Part shown: in pieces, positions 50,686-50,748 of the stretch | Layout: each line of letters opens with the position of its first letter | How positions within the stretch are numbered: position 1 is the stretch's first letter | NCBI GenBank assembly: GCA_021801355.1 | Contig: JAJYYB010000010.1 | Coordinates: 128,272 to 179,019 of the forward strand | Origin: Microcaldota archaeon | Lineage (GTDB): Archaea; Micrarchaeota; Micrarchaeia; Micrarchaeales; Micrarchaeaceae | DNA: 50,748 nt | Reading direction: 5' to 3' | Program-made: the position numbers and the translations under genes | Notes under the pieces: model-generated | Told to the model about the DNA's origin: nothing | The model's input: only the letters and a program-made list of their open reading frames with translations | Database searches by the model: none

Positions 50686-50748
50686 ATGGCGGACCTTTAT
50701 TGTGTATACTGTAGAGCGAAAACTATAGTAAGGAATGGGTTCCGAAGG
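50686..50748 (+). CDS. Partial zinc-ribbon protein, possibly transposase N terminus
   Basis: Only the first 21 codons are in the window, starting MADLYCVYCRAKTIVRNG. The CxxC pair followed by a basic, hydrophobic turn and NG(F)RR resembles the N-terminal zinc ribbon of several transposases (for example the KNGxRR region of IS1/IS6-like proteins) and of other small zinc proteins. A TATA-like element about 30 bases upstream suggests a real start. Identity cannot be settled from 21 residues. Confidence 0.45.
   Translation, partial: MADLYCVYCRAKTIVRNGFRR

Overview
The window looks like a chromosomal segment of a small-genome archaeon, most likely of the Micrarchaeota/ARMAN type (DPANN). The basis is a set of archaeal-only genes (ribosomal proteins LX, L39e, L31e, L21e and S19e, aIF6, RpoF, Top6A, A-type ATPase, RtcB, archaeal LonB, prefoldin alpha, FtsY), TATA boxes placed about 25 bases before start codons (leaderless mRNAs), introns in tRNA genes, and membrane proteins with the class III signal common in these lineages. 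A fatty-acid oxidation gene set alongside a small-genome gene repertoire also fits published descriptions of ARMAN-type genomes. The species assignment is inference.

Layout. 1-2176: a partial tRNA methylthiotransferase (minus), a zinc-ribbon protein and a degenerate EF-Tu/SelB-like protein. 2205-6857 (minus): the conserved archaeal operon S19e, PDCD5-like protein, L39e, L31e, aIF6, LX, prefoldin alpha, FtsY, interrupted by two accessory genes. 6978-11392: a tail-anchored winged-helix protein, a small repeat protein, a PAC2 chaperone, tRNA-Leu, an orphan surface protein lying between two copies of a tRNA-Leu 3' segment, and a methyltransferase. 11892-20823: a fatty-acid/acyl-CoA island in three transcription units (acyl-CoA ligase and dehydrogenase; SCP-2 type thiolase-like protein, DUF35 and enoyl-CoA hydratase; a second hydratase, thiolase and 3-hydroxyacyl-CoA dehydrogenase).

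20875-25022: a single-repeat TBP-like protein, L21e, RpoF and DUF655, a MoxR ATPase and a large pilin-like surface protein. 25215-34083 (minus): the complete A-type ATP synthase operon in the order H-I-K-E-C-F-A-B-(MazG)-D-(small membrane protein). 34254-36348: RtcB ligase and an unknown protein. 36521-41549: an ABC exporter (ATPase, secreted Ig-like protein, permease) next to a membrane-bound winged-helix regulator with a DUF4382-like outer domain, divergent from an HtpX-like protease with a very large membrane insertion.

43540-50748: two intron-containing tRNA genes flanking a two-module zinc protein, a type II/IV secretion ATPase, Top6A, LonB, L29 with aIF1, a cold-shock protein, a membrane protein, and the start of a zinc-ribbon (possibly transposase) gene.

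The most unusual items are the half-length TBP, the thiolase-like protein without its nucleophilic cysteine paired with DUF35, the HtpX variant with about 300 extra residues between its zinc ligands, and the one-component membrane regulator beside the exporter. RtcB and the tRNA introns fit together functionally, since RtcB is the archaeal tRNA-splicing ligase.
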